Origin: Pseudomonas pohangensis
GTDB lineage: Bacteria > Pseudomonadota > Gammaproteobacteria > Pseudomonadales > Pseudomonadaceae
DNA length: 64,000 bases
NCBI RefSeq assembly: GCF_900105995.1
Contig: NZ_LT629785.1
Location: 558,001-622,000, forward strand
Reading direction: 5' to 3'
Within the stretch, counting starts at the first letter, position 1. Every line of letters starts with the position of its first letter. The position numbers and the translations under genes are program-made. Below, piece after piece: positions 21,845-30,836 of the stretch. The notes beneath the pieces are model-generated. The model was not told the origin of the DNA, ran no database searches, and was given only the letters and a program-made list of their open reading frames with translations.

Positions 21845-23950
21845 GTGAACCCGGTTATCAAGAAGTTTCAATTCGGTCAGTCGACCGTAACCCTCGAGAC
21901 GGGCCGTATTGCCCGTCAGGCCTCCGGCGCAGTGCTGGTTACCGTTGATGATGACGTTGCAGTACTGGTCGCAGTGACCGGCGCGAAAAAAGCCGATCCA
22001 AGCAAAGGCTTCTTCCCGCTGTCCGTGCACTATCAAGAAAAAACCTACGCGGCCGGCAAGATCCCCGGTGGCTTCTTCAAGCGTGAAGCGCGTCCTTCCG
22101 AGAAAGAGACCCTGACTTCGCGTCTGATCGACCGTCCGATCCGCCCGCTGTTCCCCGAAGGCTTCCAGAACGAAGTGCAGGTTATCTGCACCGTGATTTC
22201 CACCAGCAAGAAGACTGATCCGGACATCGCTGCGATGATCGGTACTTCGGCAGCCCTGGCTATCTCCGGAATTCCGTTTGATGGCCCGATCGGTGCTGCC
22301 CGCGTGGCATTCCACCCGGAAACCGGTTACCTGTTGAACCCGACCTACGAGCAGCAGAAAGCGTCCAGCCTCGACATGGTTGTCGCGGGTACCAAAGATG
22401 CCGTGCTGATGGTTGAATCCGAAGCCAAAGAACTGACCGAAGACCAGATGCTCGGCGCGGTGCTGTTTGCCCACGAAGAGTTCCAGTCAGTGATCCAGGC
22501 CGTTACCGAACTGGCTGCTGAAACCGCCAAGCCGCGCTGGGACTGGCAGGCCAAGCCGGAAAACACCGAACTGCTCAACGCTATCCGTAGCGAGTTCGGC
22601 GCCGCTATCACCGAAGCTTACGCAATCACCGTCAAGCACGAGCGTTATGACCGTCTGGGCGAGCTGCGCAATCAGGTGGTTGCCAAGCTGGCCGTTGAAG
22701 ATGGTCAGCCTTCGGCCGCTGAAGTGAAGGATGCCTTCGGCGAAATCGAATACCGCACCGTGCGCGAGAACATCGTTAACGGCAAGCCGCGCATCGACGG
22801 TCGTGACACGCGCACCGTACGTGGCCTGAACATCGAAGTTGGCGTACTGGCCAAGACCCACGGTTCGGCACTGTTCACCCGTGGCGAGACCCAGGCGCTG
22901 GTGGTGGCTACCCTCGGTACTTCGCGTGACGCGCAGTTCCTCGACACCCTTGAAGGCGAGAAGAAAGACCCCTTCATGCTGCACTACAACTTCCCGCCGT
23001 ACTCGGTGGGCGAGTGTGGCCGCATGGGTGCTACCGGTCGCCGCGAAATCGGTCACGGTCGTCTGGCCCGCCGCAGTATTGCAGCCATGCTGCCGACCGC
23101 TGAAGACTTCCCGTACACCATCCGTGTGGTATCGGAAATCACCGAGTCCAACGGCTCCAGCTCGATGGCCTCGGTCTGTGGTGCCTCTCTGGCACTGATG
23201 GACGCCGGCGTACCGATGAAAGCACCGGTTGCCGGTATCGCCATGGGTCTGGTCAAGGAAGGCGACAAGTTTGCCGTACTGACCGACATCCTTGGCGACG
23301 AAGATCATCTGGGCGACATGGACTTCAAGGTAGCCGGTACCGCCAAGGGTGTCACCGCGCTGCAGATGGACATCAAGATCCAGGGCATCACCGAAGAAAT
23401 CATGGAAATCGCACTGGGTCAGGCGCTCGAAGCGCGCCTGAATATCCTCGGCCAGATGAACCAGGTACTGGCTCAGTCGCGTAGCGAGCTGTCGGACAAC
23501 GCACCGACCATGGTTGCCATGCGCATTGACCAGGACAAGATTCGCGACGTGATCGGCAAGGGCGGCGCGACCATTCGTGCCATCTGCGAAGAAACCAAGG
23601 CTTCGATCGACATCGAAGACGACGGTTCGATCAAGATCTTCGGCGAATCCAAGGAAGCTGCCGAAGCAGCCAAGCAGCGCGTACTGGCGATCACCGCAGA
23701 AGCGGAAATCGGCAAGATCTACGTCGGCAAGGTTGAGCGCATCGTCGACTTCGGTGCCTTCGTCAACATCCTGCCGGGCAAGGACGGTCTGGTGCACATC
23801 TCGATGCTGAGCGATCAGCGTGTCGAGAAGGTCACCGACGTACTCAAGGAAGGTCAGGAAGTGAAGGTACTGGTTCTGGACGTGGACAACCGCGGCCGGA
23901 TCAAGCTGTCGATCAAGGATGTTGCTGCAGCTGAGGCTTCTGGCGCCTGA
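21845..23950 (+). CDS. pnp: Polyribonucleotide nucleotidyltransferase (PNPase)
   Basis: 3'-5' phosphorolytic exoribonuclease of RNA turnover and core component of the degradosome. It has 701 residues. Two RNase PH domains (about 1-220 and 310-540) are separated by a helical linker. A KH domain (about 553-612, with the GKGGATIR loop) and an S1 domain (about 620-690) follow. I chose GTG 21845 ([12 protein letters not shown]) after AGAAGGA, which matches the family N-terminus; the ATG at 21797 would add 16 unrelated residues. It lies behind rpsO as usual, and a strong terminator follows at 23968. Confidence 0.98.
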   Translation: MNPVIKKFQFGQSTVTLETGRIARQASGAVLVTVDDDVAVLVAVTGAKKADPSKGFFPLSVHYQEKTYAAGKIPGGFFKREARPSEKETLTSRLIDRPIRPLFPEGFQNEVQVICTVISTSKKTDPDIAAMIGTSAALAISGIPFDGPIGAARVAFHPETGYLLNPTYEQQKASSLDMVVAGTKDAVLMVESEAKELTEDQMLGAVLFAHEEFQSVIQAVTELAAETAKPRWDWQAKPENTELLNAIRSEFGAAITEAYAITVKHERYDRLGELRNQVVAKLAVEDGQPSAAEVKDAFGEIEYRTVRENIVNGKPRIDGRDTRTVRGLNIEVGVLAKTHGSALFTRGETQALVVATLGTSRDAQFLDTLEGEKKDPFMLHYNFPPYSVGECGRMGATGRREIGHGRLARRSIAAMLPTAEDFPYTIRVVSEITESNGSSSMASVCGASLALMDAGVPMKAPVAGIAMGLVKEGDKFAVLTDILGDEDHLGDMDFKVAGTAKGVTALQMDIKIQGITEEIMEIALGQALEARLNILGQMNQVLAQSRSELSDNAPTMVAMRIDQDKIRDVIGKGGATIRAICEETKASIDIEDDGSIKIFGESKEAAEAAKQRVLAITAEAEIGKIYVGKVERIVDFGAFVNILPGKDGLVHISMLSDQRVEKVTDVLKEGQEVKVLVLDVDNRGRIKLSIKDVAAAEASGA

Positions 23951-23967
23951 CGCCGGAAGTGCTGGAG

Positions 23968-23993
23968 AAAAAGGGCCCTGCGGGGCCCTTTTT
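23968..23993 (+). terminator. Intrinsic terminator after pnp
   Basis: An 11-bp perfect stem, AAAAAGGGCCC (23968-23978) and GGGCCCTTTTT (23983-23993), loop TGCG. The A-run and T-run make it potentially bidirectional, also serving the convergent tetR-type gene that ends at 24039. Confidence 0.93.
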
Positions 23994-24038
23994 CATGGGT
24001 GCGTTACAGGCAGGGCCATCAGGCCCGCTATGCTTCCT

Positions 24039-24677
24039 TCAAGCGCAGCTTTTATCCAGCACAAAGCGCCGGATCAGCTGCAGCAGTGCTTCTTCGATCT
24101 GCGGGTAGGGAAGATCCTGTTCATTGGCTACCGCCGATGCACGGATCACCCCGACGAATGACCAGGTCAGCACGAAGGCTTCGGCTTTCGACAGGCGCCG
24201 TGTCTGGCCATGTTCGTCGGTTATGCCGCTGGAGCTGAGGATGCCGGCGACCATATTCGCGGTTTCATCCATGAAGTGGTGATTGCCTTGCGCCAGCGTA
24301 TGGTTGATCAGCTCGCGATGTACCCGCGAGTGGTGGTCGAAGGCACCGAAGATGGTGCGAATCAGGATGCGCGCCTGCTCGTCGGGATTCTTGACGGTCT
24401 GCTCCTGCAGACTGCTGCGCAACTTGTCACTCACCTCGCGCAGTACGCGCTGCCCCAGTTTGTCGATGATTGCCTGCTTGTCGGCAAAGTACTGGTAAAG
24501 GGTGCCAATGCTGATGCCGGCGATTTCGGCGATGCGGTTGGTGGTCAGCCCGTCCAGACCATCCTTGTCGATCAGCTGTGTAGCGGCCTCCAATATGAGT
24601 TCCACCTTGAAGCGGGCGCGCTCCTGCAACGGCTTTCTGCGACTAACTGATTGATTGTTAAGGCTTTCATCTGTCAT
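24039..24677 (-). CDS. TetR/AcrR family transcriptional regulator
   Basis: Predicted DNA-binding repressor of 212 residues. The N-terminal TetR helix-turn-helix is at about 24-70 (TTNRIAEIAGISIGTLYQYF, then ADKQAII). The C-terminal helical ligand-binding part has no family-specific signature I can name. It is divergent from the fabG-maoC-thiolase-dehydrogenase operon, and a 19-bp palindrome lies 30 bp upstream of its start, so it probably controls both itself and that operon. An acyl-CoA or related lipid ligand is inferred from the context, not seen. Confidence 0.9.
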   Translation of the reverse strand: MTDESLNNQSVSRRKPLQERARFKVELILEAATQLIDKDGLDGLTTNRIAEIAGISIGTLYQYFADKQAIIDKLGQRVLREVSDKLRSSLQEQTVKNPDEQARILIRTIFGAFDHHSRVHRELINHTLAQGNHHFMDETANMVAGILSSSGITDEHGQTRRLSKAEAFVLTWSFVGVIRASAVANEQDLPYPQIEEALLQLIRRFVLDKSCA

Positions 24678-24706
24678 GTCGGGGTCTGATAAACGCGAGT
24701 ATGAAA

Positions 24707-24725
24707 ATATGAGTCTAACTCATAT
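24707..24725. promoter_or_regulatory. Palindromic operator candidate for the TetR regulator
   Basis: Perfect inverted repeat ATATGAGT-CTA-ACTCATAT in the intergenic region between the TetR gene (start 24677) and the reductase gene (start 24821). The length and odd-centred symmetry suit a TetR dimer. Its position would block transcription in both directions. Confidence 0.7.
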
Positions 24726-24820
24726 CCTTCCAGCTGCTTTAATCAGTGGGTAGCTGCCGGCGGCCGAAAGGCAAGCGCAGCCCTTTTCCCGAGTCTAATC
24801 AAGCAGTGAACCGAGCAGAT

Positions 24821-26230
24821 ATGAGCGACTCCTACCTGAATTTTGCAAACTCTTCCTTCGGCGCCAGACTGGCCGATCTCGTGGGCCTGCCCAAGCCGCT
24901 GCTGCTGGAGCGATACCGGCCCGATCAGCCGGTACTCGATGGCACCTTGTTGCTCGGTGGCGGAGCTGCGTCCGAGCTGTTGCAACCGCTGGCCAAGCTG
25001 TTTGCGGCTATGGGCGTACAGAGCGTGGCACACCGCGAGCTGCCGCAATGGCTGTCGATTGCCAATCAGCATGGCCTGCTCAGTGGCCGCTGGGGCGTGC
25101 AGGACAAGCCGGGAGCCAGGGTCAAGGCGCTGCTGTTTGACGCCACCGGCATGACCGACAGCAGCCAGTCAGATGCGCTCTACGGGTTCTTTCACGAGAC
25201 TGTCCGCTCGGTATTGCCCTGTGGCCGGGTGATCGTCATTGGCCGTCCTCCCGAGGCCTGCTCGTCACCGCGCAAGGCCACCGTCCAGCGTGCGCTGGAA
25301 GGCCTGACCCGGGCGTTGGGCAAGGAGTTGAAGCGGGCCATCACCGTGAACCTGGTGTATTGCGCCGAAGGTGCCGAGGATCAGCTGGAAGCCACCTTGC
25401 GCTTCCTGCTCTCGCCGCGCTCCACCTATGTTTCGGCCCAGGTGATACGTGTCGGCCAGTCGACTCAGCCCGGTGCGCCTGAAATCAATTGGGCACAGCC
25501 GCTGGCCGGTAAAAAAGTGCTGGTAACCGGCGCCTCGCGCGGGATTGGCGCAGCAATTGCCGAAGTGATGGCACGCGATGGCGCGCAACTGATCTGTCTC
25601 GATGTGCCGCAGGCCCAGCAAGGTCTGGATGAAATCGCTGCACGTCTGGGCGGGCGAGCTCTGGCCATGGATATCTCGGCGCCGGAAGCGCCGGCACTGC
25701 TCAGCGAAGCGGCGCTGGCCGACGGTGGCTGGGATGTGGTGGTACACAACGCCGGCATCACCCGTGACAAGACCATCGCCAACATGAAAGCTGAACTCTG
25801 GCAGTCGGTGGTCAACGTCAACCTGTCGACACAGGAGCGTATCAACGATGCGCTGGTCGAGTCCGGTGCGCTCATGGCCGGTGCGCGGATTGTCTGTGTT
25901 TCCTCGATTTCCGGGATTGCCGGCAATCTCGGGCAAACCAACTACGCCTTCTCCAAGGCCGGCGTGATCGGCATGGTGCAGAGCATGGCACCGCTGCTGG
26001 CAGCGCGCGGCATCACCATCAATGCGGTGGCGCCGGGCTTTATCGAAACGCAGATGACTGCTGCCATCCCGTTTGCCATCCGCGAAGCCGGCCGGCGCAT
26101 GAACTCCCTGGGGCAGGGCGGCTTGCCGGTGGATGTGGCAGAAACCATTGCCTGGCTGGCCAGTCCGGCTTCGGCAGGCCTTAACGGCAATGTGGTGCGT
26201 GTCTGCGGCCAAAGTCTGCTGGGTGCCTGA
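24821..26230 (+). CDS. Two-domain (high-molecular-weight FabG-type) 3-oxoacyl reductase
   Basis: SDR-family reductase probably acting on 3-oxoacyl-CoA or -ACP. At 469 residues it is nearly twice the size of ordinary FabG. Residues 1-~225 form an N-terminal domain without a clear cofactor loop. The classical SDR domain follows, with TGASRGIG (236-243), HNAG (309-312), catalytic Ser361/362 and YAFSK (Tyr375, Lys379). This layout resembles the HMwFabG/FabG4 type described in mycobacteria. I chose ATG 24821 (MSDSYLNF); the 25 residues upstream in frame look like leader. It is the first gene of a four-gene operon facing a TetR regulator. Confidence 0.88.
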   Translation: MSDSYLNFANSSFGARLADLVGLPKPLLLERYRPDQPVLDGTLLLGGGAASELLQPLAKLFAAMGVQSVAHRELPQWLSIANQHGLLSGRWGVQDKPGARVKALLFDATGMTDSSQSDALYGFFHETVRSVLPCGRVIVIGRPPEACSSPRKATVQRALEGLTRALGKELKRAITVNLVYCAEGAEDQLEATLRFLLSPRSTYVSAQVIRVGQSTQPGAPEINWAQPLAGKKVLVTGASRGIGAAIAEVMARDGAQLICLDVPQAQQGLDEIAARLGGRALAMDISAPEAPALLSEAALADGGWDVVVHNAGITRDKTIANMKAELWQSVVNVNLSTQERINDALVESGALMAGARIVCVSSISGIAGNLGQTNYAFSKAGVIGMVQSMAPLLAARGITINAVAPGFIETQMTAAIPFAIREAGRRMNSLGQGGLPVDVAETIAWLASPASAGLNGNVVRVCGQSLLGA

Positions 26231-26232
26231 GC

Positions 26233-27093
26233 ATGAAAAGGGTTGAAGTGACACAGGATCCCGGCCTGGCCGCTATGTTTTTCGCGGCGCTGGAAGCCAA
26301 TCGCAAGCGGCCGGGCATAGTCGAACAGCTGCCCGAGGTCACCCTGGTTCGCCACCAGGTGACGCTGGATGCTGCGCATATCGACCGCTACAAGACGCTC
26401 TGCGGTTTTAGCCAGGCACAGGGAGTACCGCTGATCTATCCGCAGATGCTGACCTTTGCCCTGGTGATGCAGTACATGAACTCGGCGGATTGCCCCTGGC
26501 CGGCGCTGGGTACGGTGCATCTGGCCAATCTGATTGAACAGACGCGCAGTCTGCAGGCCGCTGATACGGTGCGGGTGGAGATGGCCACCGGCAAGCTTTT
26601 CGCCCATGAGAAAGGCCAGGTCTACACACTCGAACTGCGCATCTTTCGCGACGATGAACCGGTCTGGCGTGCTACCCAGAGCTTGCTGCGGCTGGGTGTC
26701 AAACAGCCGCGCGGTGAACCCTATGCCAGTCAGGTGGGGGGATCTGCTCCCTTGTCCTGTCAGGCACAGTTCAACGCTGCGGCGAATATCGGCAGGCGCT
26801 ATGGCGCGGTGTCCGGCGACCGCAATCCGATCCACCTCAGCGCGCTCTCGGCCAGGCTGTTCGGCTTCCGCCGGGCCATCGCCCACGGCATGTGGAGCAA
26901 AGCCCGCGCGTTGGCGTGCGTGCTGCCCCAACAAACGCTGGAGCGCGTACGCGTGGCGGTGGATTTCAAGACGCCGCTGTTCCTGCCGGCGCAACCGACC
27001 CTGTGGACTGCGCGCAGCAACTGCGCGGCCCTGTTTGAAGTACGCGACAGCCGGGGGCAGAAGCCCCACCTGCGCGGCCAGCTTGACTACTGA
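26233..27093 (+). CDS. MaoC-like acyl dehydratase / enoyl hydratase
   Basis: Hot-dog fold hydratase or dehydratase, likely acting on (R)-3-hydroxyacyl/enoyl-CoA or -ACP. It has 286 residues. The C-terminal hot dog has the hydratase-2 motif with catalytic Asp196 and His201 (YGAVSGDRNPIH) and then AIAHGMW. The N-terminal part looks like a second, degenerate hot dog (about 30-160). It starts two bases after the stop of the reductase, indicating tight coupling. Together with the (R)-specific FabG-type reductase it suggests an (R)-hydroxyacyl intermediate. Confidence 0.88.
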   Translation: MKRVEVTQDPGLAAMFFAALEANRKRPGIVEQLPEVTLVRHQVTLDAAHIDRYKTLCGFSQAQGVPLIYPQMLTFALVMQYMNSADCPWPALGTVHLANLIEQTRSLQAADTVRVEMATGKLFAHEKGQVYTLELRIFRDDEPVWRATQSLLRLGVKQPRGEPYASQVGGSAPLSCQAQFNAAANIGRRYGAVSGDRNPIHLSALSARLFGFRRAIAHGMWSKARALACVLPQQTLERVRVAVDFKTPLFLPAQPTLWTARSNCAALFEVRDSRGQKPHLRGQLDY

Positions 27094-27123
27094 TTTGCAA
27101 CTCTTTCCTGTGAGGTAATCCCT

Positions 27124-28413
27124 ATGAGTACTATCCGTCGTGTCGCCATTCTGGGCGGTAACCGCATTCCGTTCGCCCGTTCCAACACCCTGTATGCCAA
27201 AGCCTCCAATCAGGAGATGCTTACTGCCACCCTGCAGGGCCTGATTGATCGCTTCAACCTGCACGGCGAGCGTCTGGGTGATGTGGCTGCCGGTGCGGTG
27301 ATGAAGCATTCGCGGGACTTCAACCTGGTGCGCGAGTGCGTGCTGTCGACCACCCTGTCCCCGCAGACGCCGGCTTACGATTTGCAGCAAGCCTGCGGAA
27401 CCGGACTGGAAGCGGTGATGCAGGTGGCCAACAAGATCGCCCTCGGCCACATTGACAGCGGTATTGCCGGCGGTGTGGATACCACCTCCGATGCGCCGAT
27501 TGCGCTCAACGAAAAGTTGCGCAAAATCCTTCTCGAAGCCTCCCGCGCCAAAACCACCGCCCAGCGTCTGGCAGCCTTCACCGCCGTGCGCCCGGCGATG
27601 CTGGTCAGCCCTTCCTTGCCGCGCAATGGCGAGCCGCGTACCGGCCTGTCCATGGGCGAGCACGCCGAGTTGATGGCGCAGGAATGGAATATCAGCCGCG
27701 AAGCGCAGGATGAACTGGCGCTGAAGAGCCACCAGAATCTGGCCAGTGCTTATGACAGCGGCTTCTTTACCGATTTGCTGACGCCGTTCAATGGTGTGAG
27801 CAAGGACAATAACCTGCGCGCTGATCTGACCATCGAGAAATTGCGCACGCTCAAGCCGGTGTTCGACAAGAAAGTCGCGCCCGGGCAAGGCACCCTGACC
27901 GCAGGCAACTCGACGCCGCTTACCGATGGCGCCTCGGCGGTGCTGCTGGCCAGCGAAGAGTGGGCCAGCGCGCGCAATATTCCGGTACTGGCCTACATCA
28001 CCTTCAGTGAAGTGGCAGCGATCGATTTCTTCGACAAGAAAGAAGGCCTGCTGATGGCTCCGGCTTACGCAGTGCCACGCATGCTCGAACGTGCCGGTCT
28101 GAAACTGCAGGATTTCGACTTCTACGAAATCCACGAGGCCTTCGCTGCGCAGGTGCTGTGCACCCTGGATGCCTGGCAGGACAAGACCTTCTGCAAGGAA
28201 CGTCTGGGTCTGGCCAAGCCGCTGGGCAAGATCGACCTGAAGAAACTCAATATCAACGGCAGTTCGCTGGCCGCGGGTCACCCCTTCGCTGCCACCGGTG
28301 GCCGTATCGTCGCCACGCTGGCCAAGATGCTGGCGCAGAAAGGTTCCGGCCGCGGCCTGATCTCCATCTGTGCCGCCGGCGGTCAGGGCGTGGTCGCCAT
28401 CCTCGAAAGGTAA
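27124..28413 (+). CDS. Thiolase (acetyl-CoA C-acyltransferase, FadI-like)
   Basis: Thiolase cleaving or forming 3-ketoacyl-CoA. It has 429 residues, closer in length to FadI-type thiolases than to 390-residue AtoB. The nucleophile Cys91 is in QQACGTGLEA; the second active-site region is SLAAGHPFAATGGR and the terminal Cys lies in SICAAGGQG. It starts after GAGGTAATCCCT, 30 bp behind the MaoC gene. Within this operon it would provide the thiolytic step, or condensation in reverse. The substrate chain length cannot be read from the sequence. Confidence 0.92.
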   Translation: MSTIRRVAILGGNRIPFARSNTLYAKASNQEMLTATLQGLIDRFNLHGERLGDVAAGAVMKHSRDFNLVRECVLSTTLSPQTPAYDLQQACGTGLEAVMQVANKIALGHIDSGIAGGVDTTSDAPIALNEKLRKILLEASRAKTTAQRLAAFTAVRPAMLVSPSLPRNGEPRTGLSMGEHAELMAQEWNISREAQDELALKSHQNLASAYDSGFFTDLLTPFNGVSKDNNLRADLTIEKLRTLKPVFDKKVAPGQGTLTAGNSTPLTDGASAVLLASEEWASARNIPVLAYITFSEVAAIDFFDKKEGLLMAPAYAVPRMLERAGLKLQDFDFYEIHEAFAAQVLCTLDAWQDKTFCKERLGLAKPLGKIDLKKLNINGSSLAAGHPFAATGGRIVATLAKMLAQKGSGRGLISICAAGGQGVVAILER

Positions 28414-28418
28414 TTGCC

Positions 28419-30242
28419 ATGTTGAAGTACCAGGCGCCACTGCGCGATATGCGCTTCCTGCTCAATGAAGTGCTCGACTACCCGGCGCATTACCGCAGCC
28501 TGCCCAACGGCGCCGATGCCACGCCGGAGATGGTCGATGCGATTCTCGACGGCGCAGCCACGCTCTGTGAGGAAGTGCTGGCACCGCTGAATGCCTCCGG
28601 GGATGCCGAAGGCTGTCATTTCAAGGACGGCGTGGTCACCACGCCTGCCGGTTTCAAGGAGGCGTACGCGCAGTTTGTCGCTGGCGGCTGGCAGGGTGTG
28701 TCCTTCCCGGAAGAGTTCGGCGGTCAGGGACTGCCGATGTCGCTCAACGTGTTCAAGTCGGAAATGATGGGCACGGCCAACTGGTCGTTCACCATGTACC
28801 CGGGGCTGAGCGTGGGCTGCATCAACACGCTGATGCAGTACGCCAGTGCGGAACAGAAAGCGGCCTATCTGCCGCGTCTGGTCGCCGGCCAGTGGAGCGG
28901 CACCATGTGCCTTACCGAAGCCCAGTGCGGCACCGATCTGGGCCAGCTGAAGACCCGCGCCGAAGCGCAGGCCGATGGCAGTTACCGGTTGACCGGCAGC
29001 AAGATATTCATCTCCGCCGGCGAGCATGATCTGGCTGAAAACATCATTCACATCGTGCTGGCCCGCCTGCCCGATGCCCCGGCCGGAACGCGCGGCATCT
29101 CGTTATTCGTGGTGCCCAAGTTCAAGCTGAATGCCGATCACTCGCTGGGCGAGCGCAATGCGGTGAACTGCGGTGCCATCGAACACAAGATGGGCATCCG
29201 TGCCTCGGCTACTGCCACGCTGAACTTCGACGGCGCCACCGGCTACATGCTCGGTGAGCAGAACAAGGGGCTGGAAGCCATGTTCACCTTCATGAACACG
29301 GCGCGCATCGGCACCGCGATTCAGGGCGTCTGCCATGCCGAGCTGTCGTTTCAGGGTGCCTTGCCGTATGCCCTGGAACGTCGCTCGATGCGTGCCCTGT
29401 CGGGCAAGAAAGAACCTGATCAGGTTGCCGATGCGCTGATCTGGCATCCGGATGTGCGGCGCATGCTGCTCACGCAGAAGGCGATTGCCGAAGGCGGCCG
29501 GGCAATGATCTACAGCGCGGCGCAGATTGCCGACAAGATGTTCAGCTCGCTGCTGGCCGGTGACCAGCTAAAGTACGAAGCCTATGACAGCGAGTTGGGC
29601 TTCTTTACGCCGATCCTCAAGGGCTTCATTACCGAACTGGGGCTGGAGGCGGCCAACCTGGGCATGCAGGTGTTCGGCGGGCATGGCTATATCCAGGATC
29701 ACGGCATGGAGCAGATTGCCCGCGATGCGCGCATCGCCACCCTCTACGAAGGCACCACCGGCATCCAGGCCCTCGACCTGCTCGGGCGCAAGGTGCTGCT
29801 GGGCAGCAAGGGCAAGTGCGTGCGCGACTTCACCGGCACAGTGCTGCGCTTTGCCAGACCGCATGCGTTGAGTCGTGGCCCGCTGGGCAAGATGGCGCGC
29901 AGCCTGATCTGCCGCAGCCTGCAATGGAACCTGCTGACCACCCGGTTGTTGCTGCGCTCGGCCCGCGACCGCGAACAGGTCGGTGCGGCCAGTTTCGATT
30001 TCCTGATGTATTCGGGCTACGTGATGATGGGCTACTTCTGGGCGCTGCAGGCGGCCAAAGCCAGCCAGTTACTGGCCGCTGGTGGCGGTGAGGCACCGGC
30101 TGAGTTCTATCAGGCGAAAATCGACACCGCCGAATTCTACTTCGCCCGCCTGTTGCCGCGCGCCAATAGCCACTACGCTGCGGCACTGGCCTCCACCGCT
30201 TCACTGATGCAGACCGACAAGGCTAGCCTGCGGATCAACTGA
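28419..30242 (+). CDS. Acyl-CoA dehydrogenase, ~600-residue type with extra C-terminal domain
   Basis: FAD-dependent acyl-CoA dehydrogenase of 607 residues. In order: a short N-terminal ACAD_N extension, the helical N domain, the beta domain (MCLTEAQCGTDLG, about residues 162-174), the C-terminal helical domain with FGGHGYIQD near 422, and an additional C-terminal acyl-CoA dehydrogenase-like domain (about 470-607). This is the layout of the larger FadE/DmdC-like group. The start ATG 28419 lies five bases after the thiolase stop. It completes a beta-oxidation-like set with the upstream reductase, hydratase and thiolase. Confidence 0.92.
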   Translation: MLKYQAPLRDMRFLLNEVLDYPAHYRSLPNGADATPEMVDAILDGAATLCEEVLAPLNASGDAEGCHFKDGVVTTPAGFKEAYAQFVAGGWQGVSFPEEFGGQGLPMSLNVFKSEMMGTANWSFTMYPGLSVGCINTLMQYASAEQKAAYLPRLVAGQWSGTMCLTEAQCGTDLGQLKTRAEAQADGSYRLTGSKIFISAGEHDLAENIIHIVLARLPDAPAGTRGISLFVVPKFKLNADHSLGERNAVNCGAIEHKMGIRASATATLNFDGATGYMLGEQNKGLEAMFTFMNTARIGTAIQGVCHAELSFQGALPYALERRSMRALSGKKEPDQVADALIWHPDVRRMLLTQKAIAEGGRAMIYSAAQIADKMFSSLLAGDQLKYEAYDSELGFFTPILKGFITELGLEAANLGMQVFGGHGYIQDHGMEQIARDARIATLYEGTTGIQALDLLGRKVLLGSKGKCVRDFTGTVLRFARPHALSRGPLGKMARSLICRSLQWNLLTTRLLLRSARDREQVGAASFDFLMYSGYVMMGYFWALQAAKASQLLAAGGGEAPAEFYQAKIDTAEFYFARLLPRANSHYAAALASTASLMQTDKASLRIN

Positions 30243-30295
30243 CTTTCATGGGTGGCCTGGCGGCTACTATCTAGGTGATGCTGAACTACAAAGCG

Positions 30296-30333
30296 CCTTC
30301 GTAGCACTGACTTACAGATCATTGCTACGAGGG
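30296..30333. repeat. Inverted repeat at the convergent ends of the dehydrogenase gene and a small minus-strand gene
   Basis: CCTTCGTAGCA (30296-30306) pairs with TGCTACGAGGG (30323-30333), with one G-U and a 16-base loop. It spans the stop codon of the small minus-strand gene. No T-tract follows, so a role as terminator is only possible. Confidence 0.5.
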
Positions 30334-30560
30334 GCTAGTTTGCAGCGTTCCAGCTCAAGGCGACGCATGTACCAGGCGTTATGCAGCAGGCCGTATAGGC
30401 GGGAGTGTTGCTGTGGTTGAATAACCCCGTGTATCAGCAGATCACCAATTTGCTGACGCGTTAGCCGACTGATTTTAGCAAGCTTGGCAACTGAAAGCGC
30501 TTCGCGCACCTTCTGCATATCACTTTTCAAATGTATATGGTGGATAGTCGAACCTCCTTT
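30312..30560 (-). CDS. Small hypothetical protein with doubtful start codon
   Basis: A minus-strand frame with no recognised family. The part from the internal ATG at 30518 encodes 68 residues (MQKVREALSVAKL...), basic and helical, with possible HTH-like character (SRLTRQQIGDLLIHGV). A strong Shine-Dalgarno AAAGGAGGT lies at 30560-30552, but the codon at proper spacing is AUC, not AUG/GUG/UUG. The in-frame TTG at 30584 lies before that Shine-Dalgarno. The gene may start at AUC, start at the poorly served ATG 30518, or be decaying after loss of its start. I set the upstream limit at the Shine-Dalgarno. Confidence 0.4.
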   Translation of the reverse strand, partial: KGGSTIHHIHLKSDMQKVREALSVAKLAKISRLTRQQIGDLLIHGVIQPQQHSRLYGLLHNAWYMRRLELERCKLAPRSNDL

Positions 30561-30584
30561 CTGTATTGAGAATAAGGTTAACAA

Positions 30585-30836
30585 GAAGGATCTGTTTTTG
30601 GCTGATGGTATCTGGATAATTAATCTTTTCCTATATTGTTACTTGAGGAAGCTGTTTCTGTTTATGCTGACATGCAAGTAAGTGCGAAGGCCTGCATCAG
30701 GTTTCGGAATGGCCTCAATTGGGTCACGTTTTTTGTGATAAATAAAATCGAAATAGAAATGTTTGGCCGCGACTCTGATAAGCCAGAAGTCGCGGCCTGG
30801 ATCGTGGAAGTAATCTAACTGCTCATGTTCAGGGTA
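30585..30836. other. AT-rich intergenic stretch with a 10-bp-stem hairpin
   Basis: Clearly richer in A and T than the surrounding DNA, with no convincing gene. Short frames of 60-65 codons on the plus strand lack ribosome-binding sites and recognisable similarity. A perfect inverted repeat, GGCCGCGACT (30765-30774) and AGTCGCGGCC (30788-30797), lies near its right end. It and the flanking small genes look like a recently acquired or relaxed segment. Confidence 0.5.

Noticed and set aside
25942..28440. An 832-codon open frame on the minus strand, antisense to the reductase, hydratase and thiolase genes
   Set aside because: It mirrors high-GC third-position bias of the real genes on the plus strand, crosses three gene boundaries, has no ribosome-binding site and resembles no family.
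30484..30818. Two short plus-strand frames (30484-30681 and 30636-30818) in the AT-rich stretch
   Set aside because: No Shine-Dalgarno, no recognisable sequence features; the second contains a 10-bp-stem hairpin. Low-GC DNA gives such frames by chance.
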